Shown: positions 16,654-25,112, numbered from the stretch's first letter. The stretch: DNA of 36,159 nt from Brevibacillus fortis (GCF_003013395.1 NZ_PXZM01000021.1:1-36159); one strand, 5' to 3'. Numbers and translations are program-made. Notes: generated by a model from the sequence alone, not told the origin.

Positions 16654-17052
16654 TCACGCGAGGCGATTCTCCAGCTCTTTGACAACCGCCTCTGCTTTTC
16701 GAATCCATCTCGAATCAATCTGTGCGTCCTTGTCCACGGGCTCCTGAAACTGATTCATCAGACCCGAAGCGAGCGGCTCCATGTAGCCGATATCTTCCTC
16801 TACCCCAGTCTGGTACACATGCCTGATCACAAACGGCTGCCCGAGTTCCAACCATGCATCCGGGCTGTCGAGCTCGCCTTGCAGTACTTTTACAGGCAAA
16901 CGCAAAAAGACCAAGTTTTTGTCATCCAACGCCCGGTCGAAGTACCCTTGCTCATAATCCCAGTTGGATAATGTAAAATGCGGCTGAAGCGCTTCACGAA
17001 AATAGCCAAATGTCGCCCGCGTGCCTGGCAAGCTGCTGTTTATTTGTTTCAT
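16654..17052 (-). CDS. YugN-like family protein
   Basis: 132 residues, soluble, no signal. The pattern LTLSNWDYEQGYFDRALDD, LRLPVKVLQGELDSPDAWL and PFVIRHVYQTGVEEDIGYME resembles the YugN-like family of Bacillus, whose function is unknown. ATG at 17052 is preceded by AAAGGCAGGG; a longer frame to 17199 would read through the upstream terminator. It sits alone between two terminators. Confidence 0.7.
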   Translation of the reverse strand: MKQINSSLPGTRATFGYFREALQPHFTLSNWDYEQGYFDRALDDKNLVFLRLPVKVLQGELDSPDAWLELGQPFVIRHVYQTGVEEDIGYMEPLASGLMNQFQEPVDKDAQIDSRWIRKAEAVVKELENRLA

Positions 17053-17144
17053 CGTCAATCCCTGCCTTTCCTTAATCTGTGAGAAACGTCCACCGTTTTG
17101 TTCGTAGTGTGTGACAAAAGGTGGAGTTGTACTCCCACATCTAC

Positions 17145-17190
17145 AAAAAGCAGCAAGCCTCCTAAGCCGCGATGGCCTTGAGAGGCTTGT
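17145..17190 (-). terminator. Rho-independent terminator after the repeat-protein gene
   Basis: On the minus strand AAGCCTC (17188-17182) pairs with GAGGCTT (17161-17155), with an inner AGGCC/GGCTT pairing, and a T5 tract lies at 17149-17145. Confidence 0.75.
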
Positions 17191-17203
17191 AAACTCCACA
17201 ACA

Positions 17204-18004
17204 TTAAATCAAAACAATCGTCAGTAGCGTAAAGAGCGCCAATGGAATGATTTTGCGTCCATTCCGACATTTTTTGCGTCTTTTTCTCCCTTTAACTTTT
17301 GGCAAAACATATGGCGGTGGGGGTGGTGGTGGTGGCGGACAAAAAAATGGCGGATACGGCGGGAATGGTGGAAATGGCGATATATTTTGCTCCCAAGGAC
17401 TTACCTGCGGCTTCTTTTCGCTATACGGACTGACGTGGGGCGCAGGACGGTTATTGCTGCTATACGGGCTGACATGGGGGGCGGGACGGTTGCTGCTGCT
17501 ATACGGGCTGACCCGTGCGTTGTTGGAACTGCCGAAAGGACTGACCTGATTGTATGGATTGTACTCATCGTCATAGGGACTTACTTGTGGATAGTATGGA
17601 TTGTTGCCGCCATAAGGACTGAGATCTCCATAGGGAGGATAGCCTGCATACGGATTATAGCTTACATACTGGTAGTAATCCGGATAGTGCCCCCATCCTC
17701 CATACGGCTGATGACTAGCTACCTCCATCACTTGATAAGGGTTGTAGTCCCCATAGTCCTCATAATCATACTCTTCGAAAACTTCTTCTTCCTCCGCATC
17801 CTGATCTACGACTTCTACATATACGTTCTGATCATCATAATCGACAATGACGCCTTCAAACACTTGCCCGTCGATTGCTTCGATGCGCACTTTTTTCTCC
17901 ACGTGCTCCTTGCAGATGTTGTGCACATTTTCACGCATATCCTTTAACAGGCTGACAAACTGAATGTCAGCCTGATACAGGTTTTTTTCGGAATCAGACT
18001 GCAT
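17204..18004 (-). CDS. Tyr/Pro-rich repeat protein with Sm-like N-terminus and hydrophobic tail
   Basis: 266 residues in four parts. Residues about 35-70 (KKVRIEAIDGQVFEGVIVDY, then DDQNVYVEVV) look like an Sm-type beta strand pair found in small Bacillus proteins. An acidic stretch follows, then a long Tyr/Pro/Gly/Asn region with repeated VSPY motifs, including near-identical 13-residue units VSPYSSSNRPAPH. Next come a run of nine prolines, a very basic segment and a hydrophobic end IIPLALFTLLTIVLI. This could be a spore-coat or tail-anchored envelope protein; no named family is certain. ATG follows GGGGAGGAG. It is a single-gene unit. Confidence 0.65.
   Translation of the reverse strand: MQSDSEKNLYQADIQFVSLLKDMRENVHNICKEHVEKKVRIEAIDGQVFEGVIVDYDDQNVYVEVVDQDAEEEEVFEEYDYEDYGDYNPYQVMEVASHQPYGGWGHYPDYYQYVSYNPYAGYPPYGDLSPYGGNNPYYPQVSPYDDEYNPYNQVSPFGSSNNARVSPYSSSNRPAPHVSPYSSNNRPAPHVSPYSEKKPQVSPWEQNISPFPPFPPYPPFFCPPPPPPPPPYVLPKVKGRKRRKKCRNGRKIIPLALFTLLTIVLI
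17421..17515 (-). repeat. 39-bp in-frame tandem repeat within the Tyr/Pro-rich gene
   Basis: Two and a half near-identical 39-bp units encoding VSPYSSSNRPAPH. Third-position differences between units are few, suggesting recent duplication. Confidence 0.75.
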
Positions 18005-18092
18005 GGAAACTCCTCCCCTTCTGGTGTTTCTTTATTACCATATACAAGTGCCCATGGGGAGGTTACCGGAATCTAGGCGAGACTAGCCCAAT

Positions 18093-19196
18093 TTACAGAA
18101 AGCGGGCAGGCAAAAATGGCGAAAGACGCTCCGTCTCCCCTTTTTCCACAAAGTCCGCCATCCATTTAGCAGTGATGGGGGAAAGCAGGATGCCATTGCG
18201 AAAATGTCCACCAGCGATCGACAGTCCTTCCCAGCCAGGAACGGGGCCCAAGAGCGGCTTGCCATCTTGCGTCGCAGGTCGAAGTCCACCCCAAGCCTCC
18301 AGAAAGGCAGCGGAGTGAAGCGCTGGAACATACGGCATGGTCCCTTGCAGGATACTGGCTAACCCCGCCATTGTGACGTCCCGCTGGAAGCCACTCTCAT
18401 CCTCAGTCGCACCAATGACAATTTTTCCATCCTTTTTCGGAGTGATGTAGCCTGTCGTTCCGAAAATGACTGTTCGCAATGGAATACCCACGGACGAGAC
18501 GGCTGCAATCTGTCCGCGTATGGGGCGAATCGGCACAGAAACGCCTAGCAACTCCAGCATCATTCCAGCCCACGCTCCCGAGGAAATTACCGTCTGTGCG
18601 GCACGCAGTGGCCCTGTAGAGGTCTCGATCCCGACTACTTTTCCGCCTTTTACCGCAATGCCGTTCACCACGCAGCCAGATAACAGCTTCACGCCTTGCA
18701 TCTGGCAAGCAGTAGCCAACGCACGAAGTAACATGCGATTGTTGATGTGCCCTTCATACGGTGAGTAGATGGCTGCCTGTACTTGATCGGTCAAGAGTGG
18801 CTCTACCTCTTTTACTTGGGCTGTATTCGTGAGCCACTCTACTGCATGTCCCGCTTCTTTTTGCCAACGATATTTGTCTGCAAGCTGTTGGACTTCCTCT
18901 TCAGTTAATGCAACGGTCAACAACCCGTCCAGACTCAGCTGCACATCTCCGCCAGTAAATTCCTCCAGCCTTGCTGCCCATTCCGGGTATAGCACAAGGG
19001 ACTCCATCCCCAAATCGAGCATAGGTCCCGGTGTCGTGAATTCCTTCAAGGGTGCAAGCATCCCTGCCGCAGCAGAAGACGCCTGCCCTCCCCATTCGCC
19101 CTGCTCGACCAAGGAAACGCTCACCCCGCGTCGTGACAGCTCGTATGCCAAGCTCAAACCGATAATTCCTCCACCCACTACCAGGCAATCACTCAT
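18093..19196 (-). CDS. thiO: Glycine oxidase ThiO
   Basis: FAD-dependent oxidase that converts glycine to the iminoglycine used for the thiazole ring of thiamine. The FAD-binding GGGIIG motif is at residues 8-13 with LVEQ ending the first Rossmann strand; the C-terminal region has the GLRPATQDGKPLLGP and GGHFRNGILLSPITA motifs typical of ThiO. 367 residues is the expected size. ATG at 19196 follows GAGGAGAG. No other thi genes are in the window, but a TPP riboswitch lies upstream in the same orientation, about 650 bases away, which supports the assignment over sarcosine or amino-acid oxidases. Confidence 0.9.
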   Translation of the reverse strand: MSDCLVVGGGIIGLSLAYELSRRGVSVSLVEQGEWGGQASSAAAGMLAPLKEFTTPGPMLDLGMESLVLYPEWAARLEEFTGGDVQLSLDGLLTVALTEEEVQQLADKYRWQKEAGHAVEWLTNTAQVKEVEPLLTDQVQAAIYSPYEGHINNRMLLRALATACQMQGVKLLSGCVVNGIAVKGGKVVGIETSTGPLRAAQTVISSGAWAGMMLELLGVSVPIRPIRGQIAAVSSVGIPLRTVIFGTTGYITPKKDGKIVIGATEDESGFQRDVTMAGLASILQGTMPYVPALHSAAFLEAWGGLRPATQDGKPLLGPVPGWEGLSIAGGHFRNGILLSPITAKWMADFVEKGETERLSPFLPARFL

Positions 19197-19241
19197 CTTT
19201 GTTCTCTCCTCACCATGTTGACTAAAAACTTCTTTTACGTT

Positions 19242-19467
19242 GCTGTTGTGGTGTGGAGGAAACAGGAGAAAACGCTCAGCTTCTAGGGCCACCCCCTGAG
19301 GGATTGACTGCCCGACTCCATGCCAAAAGCGAAACCGCGTCCAAAGTCGTCCTTTCAGGATGCGTTTTCAGAGGTGGACGCTTAAATGCGTGTTTCGCTT
19401 TTGGCATTGCGTCTCGGTCGGTGTCCCTAAGATCTTCGCTTATTTCTCCTGTTTCCTCTACGAGCTT
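19242..19467. repeat. Long-hairpin repeat element 1, full copy
   Basis: Terminal 16-bp perfect inverted repeats GAGGAAACAGGAGAAA (19256-19271) and its complement (19443-19458). Nested inside are another perfect 16-bp pair (ATGCCAAAAGCGAAAC at 19320-19335 with 19392-19407) and a 7-bp pair (19337-19343 with 19375-19381). A shorter copy is found at 35787-35930. It contains no convincing reading frame. Confidence 0.85.
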
Positions 19468-19526
19468 TCCGTGTTTTCCGATATTTTAAAGCTTTAAAAA
19501 TTAGGAAGAATACCATCAGTTACGCG

Positions 19527-19724
19527 AGAGAAGAATATTTCCAGACGTAGCGACTTGTGGAGTCCTACCGAGCGCAGAAGAGATTAGCGGGCAACAGAAA
19601 CGCAACATGCCCATACTACGAAGCGGCTACCACTTTTGCGTTTCCCCGCTAATCTCTTCGGAGCGGACAGTGCAAGCTCCCCCGTGGACGGAGCCTGGAG
19701 CCTAGACTGGAAATATTCTTCTCT
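19527..19724. repeat. Long-hairpin repeat element 2, full copy
   Basis: Ends are an 18-bp perfect inverted repeat (AGAGAAGAATATTTCCAG at 19527-19544 with 19707-19724). Inside, GAAGAGATTAGCGGG (19577-19591) pairs with 19645-19659 and GAAACGCAA (19597-19605) with 19636-19644. A related sequence starts at 36013 in the same position relative to element 1. Confidence 0.8.
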
Positions 19725-19756
19725 CCACTACAGCCACATGTAAGTAATCCACATAA

Positions 19757-19795
19757 TAAAAAGCCCACCCGTTCCTGAGCAGGAAAAGGTGGGCT
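19757..19795 (-). terminator. Riboswitch expression-platform terminator
   Basis: On the minus strand AGCCCACC (19795-19788) pairs with GGTGGGCT (19769-19762), reinforced by CCTG/CAGG, and TTTTTATT follows. It lies just downstream of the TPP aptamer, as expected for transcription attenuation. Confidence 0.85.
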
Positions 19796-19842
19796 ACATA
19801 CGCATAAGGTAACAATCAAGCAAAAAGCGCTGTCTGCCGGCA

Positions 19843-19939
19843 ACCGTATCCCTGCGCCGGCATGATCCGGATCAGGTGCAATGGGTCAATGGTCGATTGC
19901 TTCCATCCTCTCAGCCCCGCATGAAGGACTCCCCAAGTT
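19843..19939 (-). promoter_or_regulatory. TPP riboswitch (THI element)
   Basis: The minus strand shows the conserved THI-box parts in order: CTTGGGGAGTCC, GGGGCTGAGAGG, GACCC, CACCTGATCCGGATCATGCC and GGCGCAGGGATACGG. It binds thiamine diphosphate and, with the following terminator, should switch off thiO when thiamine is plentiful. Confidence 0.95.
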
Positions 19940-19966
19940 GCTTGTTCATTATGATATTCCTTTGTA

Positions 19967-19996
19967 AGTATAGTCCTGTTTGCAACCATCTGACAA
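19967..19996 (-). promoter_or_regulatory. Promoter of the TPP riboswitch / thiO transcript
   Basis: On the minus strand TTGTCA (19996-19991), an 18-bp spacer and TATACT (19972-19967). It lies about 30 bases before the aptamer and directly after the pgi stop codon. Confidence 0.6.
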
Positions 19997-20009
19997 GTAC
20001 GTCCGTTAG

Positions 20010-21599
20010 TTAATCCTCATCCTTCACATCGTAGCTCTCTGGAATCGGCTCATGACGTGCAGCATCTTCAAACTCCTGGAGCTTGCGAATTTCCTCCAAA
20101 TGATGATTGAATTGCTCTTTGTTGATGATGTACTCATTGCCATCATGGACAGCACGAATGCGCCCCTGCTTGATTTTTTCCATAATAAACGTCTCAGGAA
20201 GCTCCAAATAGGCGGCTGTCTCCTCGACGGTCAAATACGTCTTATTCTCGCGCAATCTAGCCTCCAGTTCCGCTTTCTGCCGCTCGTAGCCCGGCTTGCC
20301 CAGCAAGGCAAACATATTGGCTTTGTACGCCTCCACCCCCGGTTGATCAAACGGATTGACGCCCAGCAAATAGCCGCTGATTCCGCATGCCTTTTCAAAA
20401 AAGTAAATCAGTCCGCCGAGATAGTAAGCTGTCGCCTCCGGTATTTCCACAAGCAGATTCGGTACGCCGCCGTCCACATGGGCCAGCACCGTTCCCTCGA
20501 AAGCCTTTTTATTGACATACCCCATTCTTTTGCCAGTCAAAAAATTCAATCCATCGATGTCAGCAGGGTCCTCCTGCACAGTCAAATCAACAGCAGGCTT
20601 CGTCACAGACACAACAGTCTCAAACAAATGCCTCATGCCGTCCTGTATGTATTGGCCCAACGAATGCAAGTCCGTTGAAAACTCGGCAGAAGCCGGAAAA
20701 ATCCCCTTGCCATCCTTGCCCTCCGATTCCCCGAAAAGCTGCTTCCACCACTCGGCAAAGTAGCGAAACTGCGGTTCATAGCTGACCAACAGCTCCACTG
20801 TTTTTCCTTTTCGATAGAGTGCATTGCGAATCGCCGCATACTGATAGCATGGATTATCGCGCATATTCATGACCATGTAGCGTTCGCGCGCATCTCTAGC
20901 CCCTTGCATGAGTGCATCCATGTTCGCCCCGCTTACAGCGATCGGCAACAATCCAACCGCGGTCAGGACTGAATACCGCCCACCGATATCATCCGGAATG
21001 ACAAAGCACGCATAGCCCTCGTCATCCGCCAGCTTTTTCAGGGCTCCCCGCTGTTTATCGGTCGTAATGTAAATTCGTTTTTTGGCCTCATCATGTCCGT
21101 ATTTCTTTTCCAGCCATTCTCGAAAAAGTCGAAACGCGATTGCTGGCTCTGTCGTCGTGCCCGATTTTGAGATGACGTTGATGGACACATTTTTTCCTTC
21201 TAATACATCCATCAGATGAGAGATATAAATCGGACTAATATTGTTGCCCACAAAATAAATCTCTGGAAAACTTCGCTTGGACTTCGGCAGCAAATTGTAG
21301 AAGCTGTGGCCCAAAATGTCAAGCACCGCTTTTGCCCCTAGATACGAGCCTCCAATGCCAATAACCAGAAGCACATCCGAATCTGATTGAATCCGGGCTG
21401 ACGCTTGGCGGATTCGCTCATACTCGTCCCGGTCGTATTGTTCCGGCCAATCGACCCAACCAAGATAATCCTTGCCGGGTCCAGTCCTTGTATGAAGCAT
21501 TTGATGCGCAATTTCGATCGCTGGAGAAAGCTGCTCCCACTCATGCTGTTTGACAAAGGCTCGAGCGTTGGCGTAATCAAAGCGAATCGTTTTGTTCAT
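20010..21599 (-). CDS. pgi: Glucose-6-phosphate isomerase fused to a C-terminal excisionase-like HTH
   Basis: Interconverts glucose 6-phosphate and fructose 6-phosphate in glycolysis. Residues 1 to about 450 cover a whole Bacillus-type enzyme: [29 protein letters not shown] (phosphosugar-binding SIS loop), [17 protein letters not shown] and the end motif [20 protein letters not shown]. The usual length is about 450, but this protein has 529 residues. The extra part, residues 454-503, reads [20 protein letters not shown] then [20 protein letters not shown], the pattern of HTH_17/MerR-like excisionase DNA-binding domains, followed by a short acidic tail. ATG follows GGAGGGGAG. No frameshift separates the two parts. 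Confidence 0.95.
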   Translation of the reverse strand: MNKTIRFDYANARAFVKQHEWEQLSPAIEIAHQMLHTRTGPGKDYLGWVDWPEQYDRDEYERIRQASARIQSDSDVLLVIGIGGSYLGAKAVLDILGHSFYNLLPKSKRSFPEIYFVGNNISPIYISHLMDVLEGKNVSINVISKSGTTTEPAIAFRLFREWLEKKYGHDEAKKRIYITTDKQRGALKKLADDEGYACFVIPDDIGGRYSVLTAVGLLPIAVSGANMDALMQGARDARERYMVMNMRDNPCYQYAAIRNALYRKGKTVELLVSYEPQFRYFAEWWKQLFGESEGKDGKGIFPASAEFSTDLHSLGQYIQDGMRHLFETVVSVTKPAVDLTVQEDPADIDGLNFLTGKRMGYVNKKAFEGTVLAHVDGGVPNLLVEIPEATAYYLGGLIYFFEKACGISGYLLGVNPFDQPGVEAYKANMFALLGKPGYERQKAELEARLRENKTYLTVEETAAYLELPETFIMEKIKQGRIRAVHDGNEYIINKEQFNHHLEEIRKLQEFEDAARHEPIPESYDVKDED

Positions 21600-21728
21600 A
21601 GCTCCCCTCCGAGGAACGTCATCTCATCTCTATCTATGATATCACGGCAATTGGCGGCAAAGAACTTTCCGACAAAACGTATCAAAATGCGCTTAATTAT
21701 GTCCAAAATGTGAACATTAGGCATTTCA

Positions 21729-21754
21729 TGTTACCTTTTTCCAGTACTACCGTA
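21729..21754 (+). promoter_or_regulatory. Possible ECF (sigma-W-like) promoter
   Basis: TGTTAC at 21729-21734, a 16-bp spacer and CGTA at 21751-21754. This resembles the sigma-W consensus TGAAAC-N16-CGTA with one or two mismatches in the -35. B. subtilis yknWXYZ, the relative of the genes downstream, is sigma-W controlled. Confidence 0.35.
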
Positions 21755-21809
21755 AAAACCTTTCGAGCAATGAAATAATATGGTTCTTACCAAAGCAAGG
21801 AGAATGAAC

Positions 21810-23087
21810 ATGAAAAAACGATGGTGGATCATCGGTTCCGTCGTAGTCCTCCTGGGCATCGGGGGCGTTGCGTTTTCCATGATGGGATCGCAACAAGCTA
21901 TGGGAATGCCTGTCAACATCGGCGCACCAACGAAATCGGCTTTGGAAAGCAAGGTTTTGACATCAGGGCTCGTCACCGTAGAAGACAAGCTCAAGCAGTA
22001 CGCAAACGTTACTGGAACCTTACGCGAGTTTGTCGTCAAGGAAGGCGACAAGGTGAAAAAGGGACAAGTGATCGCGAAAATCGACACATCCGATGTCGAT
22101 AGCAGAATTCTCGAGCTGGAAGCACAAATGGAATTGGCCAATGCCAATCTCGCCAAGGCACAAATCGGCAACGAGCCGGAAGAAGTCGCACAGGACCAAG
22201 AACGCGTCTCCCAAGCCCAACGTGAATACGATGCGGCAAAGCGAGAATATGATCGAATGAATCAACTATTCTCCTCTGGCGCTTCTACCCAGCAAGAGCT
22301 GGACAAGGTGAAATCACAAATGGATAGCGCTCTATCTACGCTGAATGTCGCCAAGCAACAGCTCGCTCTCAAGCAAAAGGGGCCGCGCAAGGAAGACATT
22401 GCCGCTCAGCAAGCCCAAATCAACAAGCTTAATGTAGAAAAAGCACAGCTAAATAAAGAACGTGTCCAAAGTGTCGTCGTAGCACCTATGGATGGAACAG
22501 TCATTGGTGTTGCGGCTGATAACGGTCAATACGTCAACAAAGGGACAGAAATCTTGACCCTTGCCAATCTAAACAATCTGTTGATTGAAGCAGATATCAA
22601 CGAATCCGATGTCAACAAGCTTAAAATCGGACAATCTGCCACAATTGAAGGCGTGACACTCGGAAAACAAAAGCTGAATGCCAAAGTAGCCCGCATCTCT
22701 CCTACCGCGACTACTACTGCCACCAAGTCAGGGCAAGGTGAAAAGACACGTGTTAAAGTCACGCTCAAGCCATCTGGAGATATTTTCGCCTTGAGACCAG
22801 GCTTCCATGTGGACATCAACATCTCTGTCGAAAAAATCGATAATGCCCTGCAAGTGCCAATCGAAGCTGTGCAGCAAGATGCTGACGGCAGTACCTTTGT
22901 CTGGGTATCTGCTGATGGTGTTGCGAAAAAGCAAAAGGTCGAAACCGGTATGGAAAATGAATTGTTCACTCACGTCAAGTCAGGACTTAACGGTGATGAA
23001 CAAGTGATTTTAGGCCCTGTCGAATCCCTAACTGACGGAGTACCTGTCATGCCAATGAGTGGTGACGGCGCACCAATGGGTATGTAA
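21810..23087 (+). CDS. YknX/MacA-like membrane-fusion subunit of an ABC exporter
   Basis: 425 residues: a membrane anchor (WWIIGSVVVLLGIGGVAFSM), a lipoyl-like half with VKEGDKVKKGQVIAKIDTSD, a long coiled-coil hairpin (about residues 105-205), the second lipoyl half with MDGTVIGVAADNGQYVNKG, and beta-barrel/MP domains. Such adaptors connect the ATPase-permease pair to extracellular substrate handling. ATG at 21810 follows AAGGAG. It is the first gene of a three-gene operon, with the ATPase 26 bases downstream. In B. subtilis the related YknWXYZ complex protects against the SdpC toxin; no YknW gene is seen here. Confidence 0.9.
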   Translation: MKKRWWIIGSVVVLLGIGGVAFSMMGSQQAMGMPVNIGAPTKSALESKVLTSGLVTVEDKLKQYANVTGTLREFVVKEGDKVKKGQVIAKIDTSDVDSRILELEAQMELANANLAKAQIGNEPEEVAQDQERVSQAQREYDAAKREYDRMNQLFSSGASTQQELDKVKSQMDSALSTLNVAKQQLALKQKGPRKEDIAAQQAQINKLNVEKAQLNKERVQSVVVAPMDGTVIGVAADNGQYVNKGTEILTLANLNNLLIEADINESDVNKLKIGQSATIEGVTLGKQKLNAKVARISPTATTTATKSGQGEKTRVKVTLKPSGDIFALRPGFHVDINISVEKIDNALQVPIEAVQQDADGSTFVWVSADGVAKKQKVETGMENELFTHVKSGLNGDEQVILGPVESLTDGVPVMPMSGDGAPMGM

Positions 23088-23113
23088 CACGTAAAGAAGG
23101 AGGTCAGCCGACG

Positions 23114-23833
23114 ATGCTTCATGTAGAAGGCTTGACGAAAGCATACAAGACGGGTGATTCCGTACTGCCCATCCTAAAAGGTGTCTCCCTGCTGGTGGAA
23201 CAAGGCGAATTCGTTGCCATTATGGGGCCATCAGGATCAGGGAAATCGACGTTTATGAACATGCTGGGCTGTCTGGATCGCCCAGATACCGGCTCATACA
23301 TGCTAGACGGCATTGAGGTCAGCAGCCTGAAGGATACGGAGCTTGCCGTTGTTCGTAACCAAAAGATTGGCTTTGTCTTCCAATCGTTTAATCTGCTCGC
23401 CCGCTCTACCTCCTTACACAATGTAGAGCTGCCGATGATGTATTCGAATGTCAGCCGCACGGAACGACGCAAACGCGCTACAGAAGCACTCAAACGAGTG
23501 GGACTGGCTGAGCGCATGGACCATAAACCAACCCAGCTATCTGGTGGGCAAAAACAGCGTGTAGCAATCGCCAGAGCACTGGTCAATAAGCCTGCCATTC
23601 TGCTGGCAGACGAACCGACGGGGAATCTGGACAGCCGCTCCGGAGTTGAAATCATGGCCATGTTTCAGGAGCTGCATGCACAGGGCGTCACGATCATTCT
23701 CGTTACTCACGAATTGGACATCGCCCAGCATGCTGAGAGGATTGTGACTTTCAAGGACGGCGTGATCATTCGTGATGAAAAGGTTACGGAGCGAATATTC
23801 TCCAAGCCGTCTGACGAGGTGATTGTCACATGA
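23114..23833 (+). CDS. YknY/MacB-like ABC transporter ATP-binding subunit
   Basis: 239 residues with Walker A GPSGSGKST (38-46), Q-loop FVFQSFNLL, signature QLSGGQKQRVAIARAL, Walker B AILLADEPTGNLD and the H-loop in VTHELD. This is the LolD/MacB-type ATPase that powers MacB-fold permeases. ATG follows AAGGAGG. The stop overlaps the start of the permease gene (ATGA at 23830-23833), indicating coupled synthesis. Confidence 0.95.
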   Translation: MLHVEGLTKAYKTGDSVLPILKGVSLLVEQGEFVAIMGPSGSGKSTFMNMLGCLDRPDTGSYMLDGIEVSSLKDTELAVVRNQKIGFVFQSFNLLARSTSLHNVELPMMYSNVSRTERRKRATEALKRVGLAERMDHKPTQLSGGQKQRVAIARALVNKPAILLADEPTGNLDSRSGVEIMAMFQELHAQGVTIILVTHELDIAQHAERIVTFKDGVIIRDEKVTERIFSKPSDEVIVT

Positions 23834-25017
23834 ATTTTATGGAAAGCTTTAGCACCGCGGTGGAAGGTATCTGGGCGAACAAAATGCGCTCGATCTTGAC
23901 CATGCTCGGGATCATCATCGGGATTACCTCGGTCATTGTCGTCACGGCACTCGGTGAAGGCGGACAGAAAGCAATCAACGCAGAGATGGAAAAGTTCGGG
24001 CAAAACACATTTAACGTCTTCATCAACTGGGAGACAAAAGAAGAGATAGCCTCAGAAGATATGACCGTGGAAGATACCGAGGTGCTCGGCAGGATTAGTC
24101 CTGCAATCGAATACATCGTCCCTTCCAATTCCAGTACCATCGATTTGAAGGGTCCGAAAAAAGAAGAGCGTGTCAACCTCACCGCCTCGACTGCTGATTA
24201 TTTTGCGATGCAATCGACGTTGAAGGTAGCTAAAGGTCGTCTTTTCAACGAGACAGATGACAAAGAGCAGCGCGCTGTCATCGTCCTGGAGGAAGCCCTT
24301 GCTCAAAAGCTGTTCGGTCAAATGAGCCCGATTGGCCAGCGTGTACGCTGGGGGAATCAATCTCTTGTCGTAATCGGAACGTATACCGAAGAGAAGTTCA
24401 AGTTCGATATGGCAACGAGCTATGGAGCGATCATTCCAATTCGTTATGAAATGAGCCTGCAAGAAGAGCCTTCCGTCCAAATGATCATGGGAAAAGCGAT
24501 CGACAAAGCCTCTGTCGATCCAGCCATGCAGCAGGTCAAACAATACTTGAGCCGCAAGCATCAAAAGGAAGACCATTACAGAGTTCGCAGCATGCAAGAA
24601 TCGATGGATCAGTTTAATCAAATGACAGGCACCTTGACGCTGATCTTTAGTATCATTGCGGGAATCTCCCTCGTGGTCGGCGGCGTCGGCGTTATGAACA
24701 TCATGCTCGTATCTGTGACAGAGCGTACCCGCGAAATCGGGATTCGCAAAGCATTAGGGGCACGACGACGAGATATCTTGATTCAGTTTTTGATTGAATC
24801 GGTCATCGTTTGCTTGATTGGTGGATTAATCGGGGTGTTGTTCGGCCTTGGTATCGCTTCGATCATCGCCTATTTTGCACAGTTGCCGCCGCTTATGTCC
24901 TGGAACAGCGTGTTTATCGCATTCGGCTTCTCCAGTGCCATCGGTATTTTCTTCGGCCTCTATCCTGCCAACAAGGCAGCGAAGCTCGATCCAATCGAAG
25001 CACTGCGTTACGAATAA
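23830..25017 (+). CDS. YknZ/MacB-like ABC transporter permease
   Basis: 395 residues with MacB architecture: a first transmembrane helix (RSILTMLGIIIGITSVIVVT), an extracellular MacB_PCD domain (about residues 45-260) and a C-terminal FtsX domain with three helices. GGVGVMNIMLVSVTERTREI followed by GIRKALGARRRDI is the family's coupling helix motif, and the end NKAAKLDPIEALRYE is diagnostic. It couples ATP hydrolysis to conformational change of the adaptor and is likely a peptide/toxin or antibiotic exporter. Confidence 0.93.
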   Translation: MNFMESFSTAVEGIWANKMRSILTMLGIIIGITSVIVVTALGEGGQKAINAEMEKFGQNTFNVFINWETKEEIASEDMTVEDTEVLGRISPAIEYIVPSNSSTIDLKGPKKEERVNLTASTADYFAMQSTLKVAKGRLFNETDDKEQRAVIVLEEALAQKLFGQMSPIGQRVRWGNQSLVVIGTYTEEKFKFDMATSYGAIIPIRYEMSLQEEPSVQMIMGKAIDKASVDPAMQQVKQYLSRKHQKEDHYRVRSMQESMDQFNQMTGTLTLIFSIIAGISLVVGGVGVMNIMLVSVTERTREIGIRKALGARRRDILIQFLIESVIVCLIGGLIGVLFGLGIASIIAYFAQLPPLMSWNSVFIAFGFSSAIGIFFGLYPANKAAKLDPIEALRYE

Positions 25018-25071
25018 GGAAAAATGGCGCAGCCAATTTTCCATCCTTAAGCGAGCGAAGCCTTTTTGAAA

Positions 25072-25112
25072 AAACAAGCACCTGTAAGCTCTCTGGCTAC
25101 AGGTGCTTGTTT
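25072..25112. terminator. Bidirectional Rho-independent terminator
   Basis: A perfect 15-pair stem, AAACAAGCACCTGTA (25072-25086) with 25098-25112, with A and T runs on both sides. It lies between the ABC operon and the convergent small membrane gene. Confidence 0.88.

Noticed and set aside
17247..17549. Glycine-rich plus-strand frame opposite the Tyr/Pro-rich protein
   Set aside because: The poly-glycine run is simply the complement of the proline codons of the real gene.
19242..19724. Insertion sequence or CRISPR-like array at the thiO leader repeats
   Set aside because: No transposase frame is present, and the repeats are nested inverted repeats, not short direct repeats with spacers.
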